64,000 nucleotides of DNA. Source: Gymnogyps californianus (taxonomy: Eukaryota > Chordata > Aves > Accipitriformes > Cathartidae). Under the pieces are notes generated by a model that saw only the letters and a program-made list of their open reading frames with translations, had not been told where the DNA came from and searched no databases. The stretch covers positions 85,086,520 to 85,150,519 of the forward strand of contig NC_059471.1 in the NCBI RefSeq assembly GCF_018139145.2, read 5' to 3'. The number at the start of each line of letters is the position of its first letter. The stretch's first letter is position 1. Shown piece by piece: positions 1-11,930 of this stretch. A program made the translations under genes and the position numbers.

Positions 1-949
1 GCACTGTTGCACTGGGATGCTGCAGCACGAGGATGCCTGAAGTAGTGTGTAACTCAGGGGGAGGGAAGCATGCAGGAGCTGGCTTTCTCTTGCTCTAGGG
101 AATGGACTTTTGCACACATGCTGGAAGCCTCCGTTATATGGATGTGAAAGGCACACATCACAGGGAGCCTCCGTTATACCCAGACTGCGTTGCTTCTCCT
201 AGAACAGACTTAACGATCGGAAAGAAATTCCTCAGGTTGTAATTGTTGCTTCCCTTTCAAAACAGCTGACAATACACAAATAAATGTAGTTTGCCATGTT
301 AGCACAAAGAGAAGGCACAAACAAAACATTCATTGAGGGTAGATCCTTCTTTAGAGGAGTTTCTCACCTGGGGTTCAGTGTAAGGTCCTGTGCTTGCAGC
401 TAACCCCCATATCGCTCGTCTGCTCTCACCAGTCCTTGCTCAGCCCTACTCTGGAGGGATGTGCAAGCCCATGGTGGCAATGGTGGCACCAGCAAAAAGG
501 GTGACCCAGACTCCAGTGGGGCTGGGGCAGGTTGGCTTGCGGCTGTCCCCCAGTACACCTGCTCAGGTGTACCTGCTGCTGCCGAAGTGAGAGAGCTGCC
601 GTGGCTCCCCTGCTCTTGTTGCCTATGGAAAAAGTCATATGAAATCTGATGGGGTGAGACCTGTCAGGTCTTACTGAAGGAACTCTGAAAATTCAAAGGA
701 TTTAGCAGAGAACTGCTCTGTCTGGAAACCTTACTGGAGGATGTGGAAGGGCTGGAAATGCCTGCTTGAATGCTCTGCAACAGCTAACCCCACAGAAAGA
801 AACATTTTCTGTTCCACAAGGCCACTGAGAGGCATTTATCCTCGTGCCTGGGGGGGCCATGCCTGAAAGTCTGGACTGCGTGAAGACTTCTCTTTGCCCT
901 CTCTCCAGACATCTGTGCCATGAGTGTCTACATACAAATACGCAGGCCC
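1..949. other. Non-coding stretch, nothing recognised
   Basis: I see only unrelated short open frames on both strands here, none with protein-like composition or a recognisable motif. The G+C content is moderate around 420-620 and lower elsewhere. No repeat family, RNA gene or convincing exon was recognised. Confidence 0.6.
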
Positions 950-1086
950 GTGTATATACCGTGTGTGTGTATGTGTATTGTATGCATGCAAATATATATG
1001 GTATGTGTATGGTATATGCCATATATATGTCATATGCCACATATATGGGATGTTTTTTTCTCTCTCCATACATATATATATATATA
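950..1086. repeat. TG/TA-rich low-complexity tract
   Basis: Alternating purine-pyrimidine DNA made of TG, TA and CATATG-type units, ending in a (TA)n run at about 1070-1086. Several short self-complementary words such as CATATATG and TATGCATGCA occur. Such DNA can extrude cruciforms or adopt left-handed helix and is usually length-polymorphic. The open frames that cross it on both strands simply reflect the repetitive composition and are not genes. Confidence 0.75.
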
Positions 1087-2125
1087 CAGCCTTACATTTT
1101 TATTTTTGCATATGCTATGATAAAAGTGTGTTTGAAAAGTGAATACTTTCTGCTGCTCCTTTTTCACTGAATTCAGACGCAGATGCTTGACAATGAGGAG
1201 GAAGTCTTTATTTAAAAAATTGAGCCTATTTCCCTGAAGCCAGTGAGAGAAAGTAAAACCCAAGGATGGTGTTAGCATTCAATGGACCAGACCTTCAGCA
1301 GGAATAAGTTGGTGTAACTTGACTAGTATCCCTGAAGCTGCACTGATTTCCAGTGCCTGAGAACCTGAGCCCAGGTTTTTTGTTTGACTGGCCTGTTTTA
1401 ATGTCCTCAAATGACTCTTACTTTATTATTAGCAGAAGATACTGTGCTAAGGATCAGATCTGTGTACAAAGCATTCTGCTGTCTGTGTTGGCACACACAC
1501 GTGGGGCTGGGCAGTGGTGGAGCAGGGATCGGCTGTACAGCTCAGAGAGCACGGTTTTGCCAATTGACTGTTTCCTATCCCTTCTTTTAGGTTCATAGGT
1601 ATAGAGGTAATGAGTAAAGACAATTCTACTCTGGAGGCACCTTTATAGATGATTATAAGGATTAATAGTCCCCATCATAACATATTTGCCAACATACCCT
1701 TCAAATGATAATAATTACCTCTACCATAGATTAGTAGCTAGTCCCAGCTCTTCTGCTCTTCGTTTGTCCACCTCCTTTTCCTGATTTGACTTGTTCTGGG
1801 GTCCTCCCCCAACATTAAATACAGCACTTGGGTTCCAAAACTGAGGCAAATGGAATAGAGGATGTGCTGTAAATTGATATTTATAGGTCACTTTAGCCAG
1901 GCAGGCATTTCAGGAAGCCCATCAAAATGCTTCAAGCATATAGAGCTCCTCTTGGGAGATCAGGTGAGGCTTGAAATGCCTTCTGTAGTTGGCTTTCCTT
2001 GTCAGGTTTGATTGTGGGAGGTTATGATGGGACTGGGTGAGATTTGACTGGGATTTCCAGTCTGCAGAAAATGTTCTTGGGCAGGTCACTGTAAGCCTTC
2101 CTCGTTCTGCTCGCCTCCCGTTTAG
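1087..2125. other. Non-coding stretch, nothing recognised
   Basis: Unique AT-leaning sequence with no long open frame, no recognised repeat and no RNA gene. A short AG-bounded segment at about 1916-1965 followed by a GTGAGG donor-like word is the only splice-like pattern, and it is too short to support an exon. Confidence 0.55.
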
Positions 2126-2217
2126 ATGGCGGGAGTGATGTGCTGCGAACTGACAGCTCGGGGACGTGCAAGCGAGATGCTCTCTGGAGTGCAGCTGCTC
2201 TGCTGGGCATTGCTAAG
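2126..2217 (+). other. Exon-like segment, unrecognised
   Basis: A pyrimidine-rich run ending in TTTAG lies immediately before an ATG at 2126. The frame then stays open for 30 codons up to AAG|GTAAAG at 2217/2218, a reasonable splice donor. The conceptual peptide begins MAGVMCCELTARG and has a hydrophobic end (LLCWALL). It is somewhat richer in CpG than its surroundings. I recognise no protein family. In 64 kb, decent acceptor-donor pairs around short open stretches occur by chance, so this is only a candidate exon. Confidence 0.18.
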
Positions 2218-4810
2218 GTAAAGTTGGAATCTGCTGAGACGCCACTGGCTCTCTGCGATGTGGTGAAGAGGAATTAATGCTTGGATACCAGTGCGGCAGC
2301 TCTTGAAAGGCACCCTGGCATAACACTTGCACTGCTAGCTGCTAGAGGAGCTCCATTTCTTCTTTGGCTTTTTCTTCCATTCCTTCAAACTCTGTGAAGC
2401 AAAGGAGAGCCTTTGGTCTGCGTCATAGAAATTGTTGCATGTACTGCCTTTTTAGGGGATGAAAAGAGAGCACATCTTTCTCCTCTGCTTGAATCTTTTC
2501 TATGCTTTCCACTGTCTTACAGTCCTTTCCCCATCTCCTACTAGGTAATCTTTGTCTTTTAGGATAAACATATTCCGTACTTTGCTGTCACCTTTGGGTT
2601 AAAATGCTAGTCAGTACAAATGTTACTCTGTTGTCTTCTTGAGTTTTGATTTGTGTGCGTGATTTGGGGGGAAGGAAAACCTTAATCTAAGAAATGTTGC
2701 TGTTGAACCTTTGCGACCCTGGTAGCTGTGCCCCATTTTGCACCGGGCTGTGTCTGAAACCACACACTGACCTGATGCATGCTTCAGCCAGCAATGAACA
2801 TTGCTTCTCTATCAGGGAATGATAAGCAAAGACACATGGATGCTGAAATTTAACTCCTAAAGCTAGACCCTACCCTATTTGAAGCAATGGTCTGGAAACA
2901 CTTTTGAGGACCAGTTGCAGTAGCGTTTATGTCACACGAGCGTGGTGGAGATGGACCAGTGTGCGAATAAGCATTCAGGGCACTCAAGGACCAGAGGGAA
3001 TTGCCCTACAAGCCACCAGCGGTACCTGGGATAACCTGTAAGCCTCTCCTCTAGCATCTGAGGATGAGGGGAGCAAATCTGCTTTTGATACGTTTTCTTC
3101 GTGCCATTGCTATATTGCCTTCCTGATACGAGGATTTCTGTCAAGAATAAATACTGTTGATGTTTTCTTCTACTGGCACGCATTTATGGTGGCTTAAGAA
3201 TCTGATTCACTGCTTGCTTTCATGCTAAACAGATTAAGGCAGGTGGCTACCAAAACACAGGGTTCAAGAGGGAGGTCAGTGAAACTGTTTGTGTGTAGTC
3301 CTAATGCACAGTCTGTTCTAGGCAGGTCTTTGTATTGATCTCTTTTAGACCTTGGCATTCACTGCAGTCTTCTTTATTTGTTTTACTTTTTGAAAACATA
3401 ATGGCTATGAAATGAAGCAGAGTACCAATATCTGACAAACAAAGAAGATGGATTTGGGGTTTCTTTTCTACTTTTTTTCCCTCCAGCACAAGCAATTACT
3501 TACTTTAAAACTTTATCACTTTAGAGGCAAAAGTCTCACCACGAGTTCAACCAGTGATGGAGTTTGAAGTGGCTTAACCGTAGCAATGTGCAAATTATTC
3601 ACTGGCCTGTTGCACTGCATAAAGCTGCTAAATACCTGTAGAGCACTGAGTGTCATAAACATCACCAGCTTTACTCAGAGGAAGCATGAGTTTAAAAACA
3701 AGTAAACTGGTGCCTTTCTGCCACCCCAGGAAACCTACAGAATAAACAAAAAAACTTGAGAACTGTGCAAGCAACTGTTTTGTAAAGGAAAATATGTACT
3801 GAGATACAGTACAAGATACTCATCTTATGCACCGTGTGCCCCTTCAGCTATCTGAACAGCACAACAACCCCTGTTACACCAGCCTGCTAATATTCAGTGC
3901 TGGCCTGCGGGGAAGTCTCACTCTTCTCCTCCACCTGGTAATTTCACTGTGTATCACCACTTCAGCCCCGTGTCACCACTCCCTAACAGCAAAGTCATCT
4001 CCTCTCCAACTAGGCTTTGAGCTTTTACATGAGATCTACTTTTTGCAGTGATCCCAAGTGAAGCCTGTCGGGAAGTTTCTGTTCTCCTGTTGTGGAGGGA
4101 TCTGCTGAAAACCAAACAGTTCTCCAGTCTTCTCTGCCTCTTCTGGTTTGATCAGCTCTGGAGGTGGAGTTTTCTGTGAATGGGGTGCAAAAAAATCCAT
4201 CGATTTACTAGACTGAGGCTCCTGTCTGGCATCTATTGTTAAATACCTTATGCATTAAATAAAAAACAAAACCCCAAAACCCCAAAACTCTGGAAAGCAC
4301 AAAACTACAAATGTCTTTATTGAAAGAATACAACTAAGATTGCAAAAAATAGGTGTGGAAAACGCCAGAGCTGATGTTATTCATGCAGCCTTACTTCAGC
4401 CAACACAGATATGTGCCTTATGCTGCAGCCTTCATTCACATGATGAGATGTTGCACTCTTCAGTGCAGGAGGATTAATATGACTAAAGGCCTTTTATAGT
4501 GGATACTTGGAAGGAGTGCATGAGAGTGGCGTCGACCCACCCAGCTCTGTTTTAGGCAAGTGGCGAAGCAGTCCTCTGGGGCTCCTTGCGTATTCATTGG
4601 AAAGAGGTGGGTGTTTCTCAGGGAGGTCATCCCCGTCCCCTCCAGGAGTTAAGCCATGTGTGTTAGGAAGGCTGGATCCTCCCCTCCGGTCTTCTCATTG
4701 TTTTTCTCAGTGTAAATAAAAGATAGTTTACTGTCTTTCTGTCCTCCTTTCTAATCCCACCTTCTGCTTCTTTTATGCTGTTGTGAAATAAAGCCTGTAA
4801 AGAGCACCGA
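2218..4810. other. Non-coding stretch with two AATAAA signals at its end
   Basis: Mostly AT-rich unique sequence without a convincing open frame. A short CCCCAAAA-type repeat (about two units) lies at 4268-4287. At the right edge two AATAAA hexamers occur at 4715-4720 and 4787-4792, the second about 20 bases before the CpG-rich block. They could mark the 3' end of a plus-strand transcript, but no upstream coding sequence supports one. Confidence 0.55.
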
Positions 4811-5125
4811 TGTCACGGTCCGCTGAGAAGGCAACACCCGCTGGCCTTGAAAGCCTCCTGCGTCTCTCTCCTTGGCGTGGCACAGACGGGCGGTGCGTGA
4901 CGGCCGGGCTTTGACCCGCTTCTCACAGCCCCCGGCGCAGGCAGCACGGCGCGTCTCTCCATCGCTTCATCTCCAGCTGCCCGGCTCCCACCCGGCTCAT
5001 TTCTCCCCCGAAGATTTGTGGCGGCAGGGCAGGAGCGCTGGCGGCTGCCGTGTGTTACAGGCGTCGGGGCGGAGAGCAGGTGAAGGGCTGTAACTTCTCT
5101 GCGTGTTGAAACGGCCGAGGGAGGA
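4811..5125. promoter_or_regulatory. CpG-island-like segment
   Basis: By hand count there are about 30 CpG dinucleotides in roughly 310 bases at about 60-65% G+C, an observed/expected ratio well above 0.6 and close to 0.9 over the first 270 bases. This stands out sharply from AT-rich flanks on the left. In vertebrates such segments usually stay unmethylated and mark promoters or, less often, orphan regulatory islands. No TATA box or coding first exon was found, so transcription direction is unknown. Open frames on both strands here are explained by high G+C. Confidence 0.6.
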
Positions 5126-5659
5126 GACCTGCATGTTGCAGGCAAAGCCAGCTTTGCAAAAGTCATTAGAAAACACTTTTACGAGGAAGCAAAGGGGTGG
5201 GAAAATCCCATCTCTCTTGCTTCTAGAGGTTTGAAACGAAAAGCTAAAGCTCTGAGTGCCGGTCCAGGGCATGAGCAACGCCTCCACCCAAAATCCTAAT
5301 GTCTTCCAAATGAGCCCAGGTTTCAAGCAAGTGTCAGAAGACCTGACCAAGGAAACGAAATGTGAATGTGGCTCTGTGTTAACCCTGCAGTGGCTGCTAG
5401 AGGACCTACCTGAGAGTGGTTTGGGGACCTGCCCCGGCTCCCTGAGGGCACTGCAGTGCCAGCGCTGTCCCTGCCAGGGGGAACCCAGGTCCCGTGGTGC
5501 CAGCCTGGAGTTTGTGGTGCAGCTGGGTTAGGAGCTGGGATGGGAGATGGCCTTAACAAAGACGAGATGTGCTTTGGGAGGGAAGGGAGTGCACTGTCCC
5601 ATGAAACACTTGCCCTCCCCACGATCTCTTCCTGCTGGGAGTACAGTCCCGTTGTGGTC
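5126..5659. other. Shoulder of the CpG-rich segment, non-coding
   Basis: Moderately G+C-rich unique DNA with overlapping open frames on both strands. The longest minus-strand frame (about 217 codons, 5323-5976) runs straight through the MIR fossil to its right and is therefore very unlikely to encode a protein. Confidence 0.55.
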
Positions 5660-5862
5660 GGGGCATTAGGAGGTGGAGACTGGTATCCTAGGTCTGGCCA
5701 AGCCGTGGATTTACCCTGTGATTTTGGGCAAGCTGGTTCACCTCTCTGCACTTTCCCCCAGCAGGGTCTGTCGTATCCATTTACACAATCCCAAGCCATA
5801 GTGCCCTGAAGGGCTGGGAGAGCTGCTCCCGCGGTGTTTGTATAGTGCCTGCCTCCATGAGT
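5660..5862 (+). mobile_element. MIR SINE fossil
   Basis: The segment at 5714-5758 closely follows the MIR core pattern in which CTGTGATTTTGGGCAAG is followed by a TTCACCTCTCTG block and a pyrimidine run. Weaker similarity continues left through the tRNA-related half and right to a GTATAGTGCCTG-like block near 5850. MIRs are tRNA-derived SINEs that spread in early amniotes using L2 machinery, so this copy is very old and immobile. The call rests on a remembered consensus and the outer boundaries are approximate. Confidence 0.7.
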
Positions 5863-8800
5863 GTGTACATTGCAGCTGGTGAAACTAATTGCCACCACTA
5901 GACATAACGAGCAGGCCTGACACAAGTGGGGGAAGAGGAGGAGGGGGACACTGAGCCTCCCTTGTTCTCTAGGCATTGTTGTTTTGGCCTGTCAAGCTTC
6001 CCCATGAATTAATCTAATGACAGCTGAACCGTTGCATGAGCTGTATGAGCTGTAACTTCCTTGGGACACTTGGGTCACTTTGGGCAGCGGAACTGGGCTC
6101 TTGTTTTCTGGACTAACCTCCTTCTCAGTCATTCAGCAGCTTCTGGTGTCCTTTGGAGCAGGGAGAGGTGAAATAACACAACAGAAGTGTACAAACAGCA
6201 GAGAAATCTAGAAGCAGCTTTGTCATGAAGACCTGAATTGTGTCGTACTGTTTCTTAACCAAGTCCTCAGTTTTAGTGCAATTAGTGTAGTCTGAGGTAA
6301 CGTGAATTCATTCAGCTTCTTTGCCTTCAGGACTAAATTGGTTTCTCAGGGAGATCTGGAAATCCCTTCCCTAACCCATTACTGTGCAACGCGATATGAT
6401 GTGTATAAAGGGGAGCACTGCAACTGAGCTTAAGAGTATAGGCCCAGCTGCACAAAAATACCTGTATGTCCAACTCCCACTAATCAGGTGTCTACGTACA
6501 TTTGTTTTCTGGGCTGAGGTGATGTAATTTGGAGAGAGGGAATAGGGCAAAGAAAGCTTCCCTTTTTTTTCCCCAAAGGAATAAAAGCAATTTCCATCAG
6601 GAAAATCAGAACAATTACTTATGTTTATTGAATCATGCTGCCTTTTCTGGTAATGGCTTATCTCCTGTCCCATACCTTCCAGCCTGCTGACCAGGCTCTC
6701 CAGCTGGCCTGCATCCCCCTGATGCATCACGGCCTGCATGTGCATGAGGGGAATGCCTTGGTGTTGCTGTGTGGTCAGAGCTACGTGGGCTAGCCAAAGA
6801 CCATGGGTCGTGGAAAGAGACTGAAGTATTTAGACAAGCAGTCATGGGCCGCTCTGGTGAGAAAGAAGGGAGGAAAATGGTTTAAAGCAAGAGTCAAGAC
6901 CAAACAATGTCTTGTTGCAGGAAAGCTGAAAGTTTATTTTGGATCAAAACATCAAAACAATATCTGTCAGTCTTTCCAAGTGGAAAACTTCAATTTTTAG
7001 CTCAGAACTGAACTGTTTTGCTTTCTGGATGCCAGAATATCTTTGGTAGATTTCTATGAAAATTGAAAAATGTCGGCCAAAAGCAGACACTTCAGGATAA
7101 AACTCTGTTTTCCATTTAAAAAAGCAGCCTGAGTAGGAGAACCGTATGGTCGTTTCTTGGCATTACAGCATTTGTACAGCAGCACTGGAATGTGCATTCT
7201 GTGTATGAATGAAGAAATGTTCATTTTAAAAGGTTCCTTAAACTATCTCTTGGGACATGCGGGAGAAGGGGACGTGCCGGCATTGATCATTCTGTAAAAC
7301 GCTAACTATGAAGATGAGGAGAGAGTACTTATGCTTGTTTTACTGCTCTAGTAAAATTAAATGTACTTTTTTGTTATTCCTGTTAAGAAATAGGGGAGAT
7401 ATTTTTCATGCAGTCTTTTCTTGAGGGACATAGGTGCCGATTTGCTGTAACACAACATTTCCCTTGCAGTTCCTCTATTGACATTGATTATTTATACCAC
7501 TTGTGCCTTAGTTGCAGTACAAGGTTTCTGCCTTGAAAACCCCAACAGTTCCCTGGGGGCAAGGGGCTGTTTCCCACTCCAGGAGGCACAGCCCCAGGCA
7601 TCCCCAGCCCTCCCATTCCTGCTCCCCATGTGCCGTGGCAGGTAGGATGGAGAGGGAGGATGTTGCGGTGTTTGCTCCCTGTCTCGTGGCCAGACAGCTC
7701 GTGGGGTGGCGGGCTGGAGAGCACAAGAGGGAATGGCTCTACCTTGTCTGCTCCTGCCCTCGCTGCCTGCTGACTTGCAAGGGAATGGGGTGGCTCCAGC
7801 TTTCCTTTTCCCGCACCTTTTCTCCCAGTCCTGTGCAGAGGAGTGGGAAAGCACATCCCTTGGGACTCCCCTGGGTGGACAGGCAAGACCGTAGCACAGT
7901 CAAGCCCCAAATAAGCAGCGAAGGAAGTGGGAAAGGACAGGAACTCGGATACTGTGTCACAGCGGGCTCAGTTAAGCATCTATCTTGGGACATGTTTGTT
8001 TGTTGGGGTTTTTTTCTTTTTTTTTTTTTTTAAACTTTGATAAGGCTTTTGCTCTCACTGCTGTCCTTGGCCATCAGCCTGCACATGCATCTAAGCAAGA
8101 ACAGACTGTTTTCTGTGCTTCATTTTTATTTTCTTTAAAAGGAAGTCAGAGCTTTTTATAGACACTTACTGTAGGGAAGCAAAAAATTTGGTGCAGGCAG
8201 TTCATTATAACCATAACTCTTCCCACCTTCTCAGAGCTCTGCTGTATGCCGGGGTGATACTAATTCACCCAAGCTATATTTCCTTTATGATAAAGCTGTA
8301 GAGGCTTCTTTGGAGGGGAAAAAAATCCGCATGTAACCTGCTTCACTGTGCTGGGACCAAACGATATGGAGACTGGTGGGAAGGGGAAGCCTCCCAGCCT
8401 CCCAGCCCCATGCTGCCTTTCAGCAGGCTCCTTGCCTGTTCCTATTTCTATCACAACCGCTTGGCTCTATGCACTCCTGCCATGTGGAGTACACGATGTG
8501 TTTCTCTGCTGGTTGCTATGCCAATATGGAACAATAAACTTTATTCCTCCTCTTTTTCAAAATAGATTAATAGTTTGGAACTATATATATATGTATGTGC
8601 ATTTATACTTTTATGTATTTGGATACGAGCAGTTGTTACTGATGGAAATTGTGGTGAGGACATTATCTGATTATTTTAGATTACAGCCCAGGCACCTGTC
8701 TCACAGCAGTATTTATCAAACTGTTTCTGGTTTTCAGATCATCAAGAGTTTGTTAAAAGTAGCCTGGGGTATAACTGATAGTGACCCACCTATGCAGTTT

Positions 8801-11226
8801 TACACTTAATCTTTCTCATCTTGTTTTACAATGTTTCTGTCAGTCCATCTGTCACTTATATGTCCTTCGTTTTGCTCAGTGGCTTAAACTAGAGATACGC
8901 TTCCTGTTTCTCTTCCAGAATGACTTCTAGAAAGGCAGAAGGAGCATTTCACAAGCTACACCTAGTTGTGCAAAGCGCAGCATAGTCATCATGTTTATCA
9001 AGATAATTTATCAATGGATAATTGAAACAGGAAAACTGTAATTAGTCTCCTAGTCCTTGCAGTCAAAAGACATATCCTAAATAAATCTTGGACATGAAGA
9101 AAATCAGTTGTAAACAGGGAACAAATGCAAAATACACATTTTTACTAGAAGTTGCTTACTCCAGAGCAACAGATTTGAACAAAAGAGTGTGTGACACAGC
9201 CCATCATTCGGTTTCCTTAGCAATTGTCTCTTGGCCTGAGTAATGCCAGTTGTCTTCTGTAGGCAACCGGAGTCATGGGTATTTAATCTGGTCATCTCAG
9301 TAATATCACCCAGATGTGAACTTTCTAATGAAAGAATGGATGGGTTTGGAAGGGACTTGCCTACAGTTCTAAATAAAGATGGTCTTTGTGGAGATTTCCA
9401 TAGTAAGTGCTGGAGCATATGTGGAGGAGGCTGGCAGGGTTGACAGCACGCTCCAAAATCCAAATTCCCTCTTCCCATAAATGGTCAAAACTCCATTTAC
9501 ACCTGCAGGGAATGTGGTCTGTCATTACCCCAAATTGCGTTAACTGTTTTCACACCCTGCCTAATAATATTAACCCTCCCCAGAGGTCTCCATTTGTTAT
9601 CCCTGTCAGTGATGGCATGATGACTGGAACCAGTTAAAGGCCTTTTCTGGGGAGCTGGGTGTGATCAGGAGGGAGAAGGAATCCTTTGTGCGAGGTTTGC
9701 AAACTAGAAAAGCTCGGTGGACTTTCACACTTGACGTGAATTATACAGCAGGTCTCCTGGAGAGAAATACTACGGACACCCTGAGGAAAGCAAGCTGGGA
9801 GATACAGCTCTGGTTTGCAGGGGGAAGGAGAATACTGACTGGGCTTTTGAACAAGTGGTTGTTTGGATTCAGCACTTGCTGAAGGAGATAAACACACCCA
9901 TCCGAAGGATATTTGAAGGTAGCATCATTAGCTAAGCTGTGTCCAAAGGAACAGTTACACATTTTAAAAAAACACGTATTTTTTACCTTGTGCCTTCTTC
10001 TAAATCCTGTCTCTGTTATTATCATTGTAGCTAGGACAGGATGCTCATGTTTGACAGGACAGTTTCTTCATCTACTTTATTCTTCCTCTTGTATGCAGTT
10101 GCGATACGTTGCTATTTATGCTTTTCTGAACAGCTCTGATGTTTGCTTTTTTTTTTTATAACATATTAAAATGAAATAAATGCTAGGAACCAATGATTGT
10201 TGGTTGAGTAAGAAATCGGGGTGCCAGGTAATAGAAGAAGAAATATCAGAAGAGAAAACCCATTTCAGTCCCAGGGTTACATGTTTCTATAACTAACAGC
10301 AAATAAATAAAGTGGTGAAAAATATTTCCATGGTGGTGAATTCCATATTAGAAGCACGCAAACATTTCCAAAACAGTCACCTAATTTCTGCACACTGTAT
10401 CTCATCCACAAGAAATAGCTTGAAGCTAAACTGGTGGGTGTAAATTTCTAAACCAGGGAGCACTACTTTTTTTCTCATAACAAAATTGAAGCTAATTCTG
10501 AGGTGGCTATTCTAAAATAAGGATGGAATTTAAACAGGAAGAGTTAAGATCCTTATTTACCCAGTTTTAATTAACCTGCTTACCTTGACATGATTCTGGT
10601 CCAAACTGCATCACATAGGTGTTGGTATTGCAGGGAAGTTACTCTGGGCTGATGCCCAACACGGAGTTGATCGGATCCTGGCCTTGGGATGGGAGTGGTG
10701 AGCGCCTATCTTTCTAGAGTGCACATGCCCAGCAGTTTTTTTTCTTCCATATTTTAAACCAAAATGCAATAAAGAAGGCAGGTAAACAGACAGCTGTTAG
10801 GGTCCCTGCAACGGACCCTCAGCAGTGGGGAGTCCTGCAGACCCCCGCCATTAGCAGGCTTCAGCTGTGTCTGTGGCCACCCGGGGCTGTGGCAACTTTG
10901 GGGTTGCAGGAACCTGCCTCTTCAACCTTCTGACCGTTTCAGGGCTTGAAAGGCTGAGGACCTGGGAAGTTCCCCCTGAAAAGTGAGCACAGGGTTGTTT
11001 CTGGTCGCTCCTTTCCTCCTGCACCTCGGCCGGCGTTTCGGGGGGCCGTGCAACCAATGCAGCAGCAGCAGCGGCAGCGGCAGGCGTAGCCTGCGCTTGA
11101 GGAGGTCATTGTCAGTGGGACTTGTGACACTCCTGCAGCTCGTTTCTGCCTTTGTTACAGCCTTGAGCTATTTGTATACTTGAGGTATTTGAGAGAAGAG
11201 CTCTTCTCCGTTTAAATGGTTTGGCC
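5863..11226. other. Non-coding stretch with homopolymer runs
   Basis: About 5.4 kb of unique sequence without a recognisable gene. It contains a T-rich run at about 8009-8031, a T run at about 10148-10158, and short TA-rich patches near 8582. Between 7512 and 8033 several frames are open on both strands in G+C-rich DNA, but codon use and composition give no sign of a protein. A 65-codon ATG frame at 6803-7000 is rich in lysine (starts MGRGKRLKYL) and has no recognised homologue. CpGs are again frequent near 11020-11100. Confidence 0.55.
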
Positions 11227-11330
11227 AAAAGAAGGGGAGGGGAAGGGGAAGGAGAAGGAGAGGAGAAGGGAGAAGGAGAAGGAGAAGGAGAAGGAGAAGG
11301 GGGAGGGAAGGGGAAGGGAAGGGAAGGAGG
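11227..11330 (+). repeat. 104-nt pure polypurine tract with G-quadruplex motif
   Basis: Every base from 11227 to 11330 is A or G on the plus strand. The left half is built of GGAGAA-like hexamers and the right half of GGGAA-like pentamers. From 11299 to 11323 five runs of three or more G are separated by one or two bases, which fits the canonical G-quadruplex pattern. Long mirror-like polypurine tracts can also form triplex H-DNA. This is a simple repeat, and length variation between individuals is expected. Confidence 0.9.
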
Positions 11331-11489
11331 TTTGCATGTGGAGATATTTCTCTTAACTGTGGCTCCAGGGTAAAGGTGTGGCAGCAACACAGGGAATTTT
11401 GCTTTACAGTGTGTGACAGTATGCACAATTTTAGGCACCCCGACTTGGCTCGGCATACCTGCTGTTTTACAGTGCATCTTAATCCCAAC

Positions 11490-11930
11490 ATTCTGGTTTT
11501 CACAAAAATCCCCGAATCCCTCTCTTCTCTTGAAACAAGTCCAGGTGTCTTTTGAGCTCATGTATAGCCTTTGTTTCAGCTGCCTCTCCTGGTAACTTGT
11601 TCCACATGTTTATTACCCTTCAGCTGAAGCAGTTCTGCCTCACAACTTCCCTGTTTACTCCCAGTTGTTTTATTTGAAATGTTTGCAGCCTGTTTTGACA
11701 TCCCTTCCCTTCCTTCCCCCTGCTCCTCCACTCTAGCTTGGTAGAGGTTACCTTGATCACCCCCTTTCATGATTTTGAAAATCTTCTACTAGGTCACATC
11801 AAAGTATTCTCTTTTCCAATGAGAATGAACGTAACATGCCCTCACTTCACCCACCTAATAATTTAGGGCCCGGTAAGAGTCAAGATCTGGTTTCACTTTT
11901 TGTTGCCCTGCTCTTGCACCCTCTGAGGCA
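11490..11930 (-). mobile_element. Ancient L3/CR1-type LINE fragment, antisense
   Basis: Read on the plus strand this follows the reverse complement of the 3' part of sauropsid L3/CR1-type LINEs. Recognisable blocks, in order, are GGTAACTTGTTCCACA (near 11590), a TTTCATGATTTTGAAAATCT block (near 11765), and TCTCTTTTCCAATGAG (near 11810). Similarity is diffuse, as expected for an old insertion with many indels. The element is dead: no frame is open. Boundaries are approximate. It may belong to the same insertion as the fragment at 12661-12990. Confidence 0.7.

Noticed and set aside
702..1170. Overlapping open frames of 60-120 codons on both strands
   Set aside because: They are produced by the TG/TA low-complexity repeat, which is nearly stop-free in several frames.
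4268..4287. CCCCAAAA repeat resembling ciliate telomere sequence
   Set aside because: Only about two units within an A-rich run; coincidental and not the vertebrate telomere repeat.
5323..5976. 217-codon minus-strand open frame
   Set aside because: It runs through the MIR fossil and lies in G+C-rich DNA open on both strands; no domain is recognisable.
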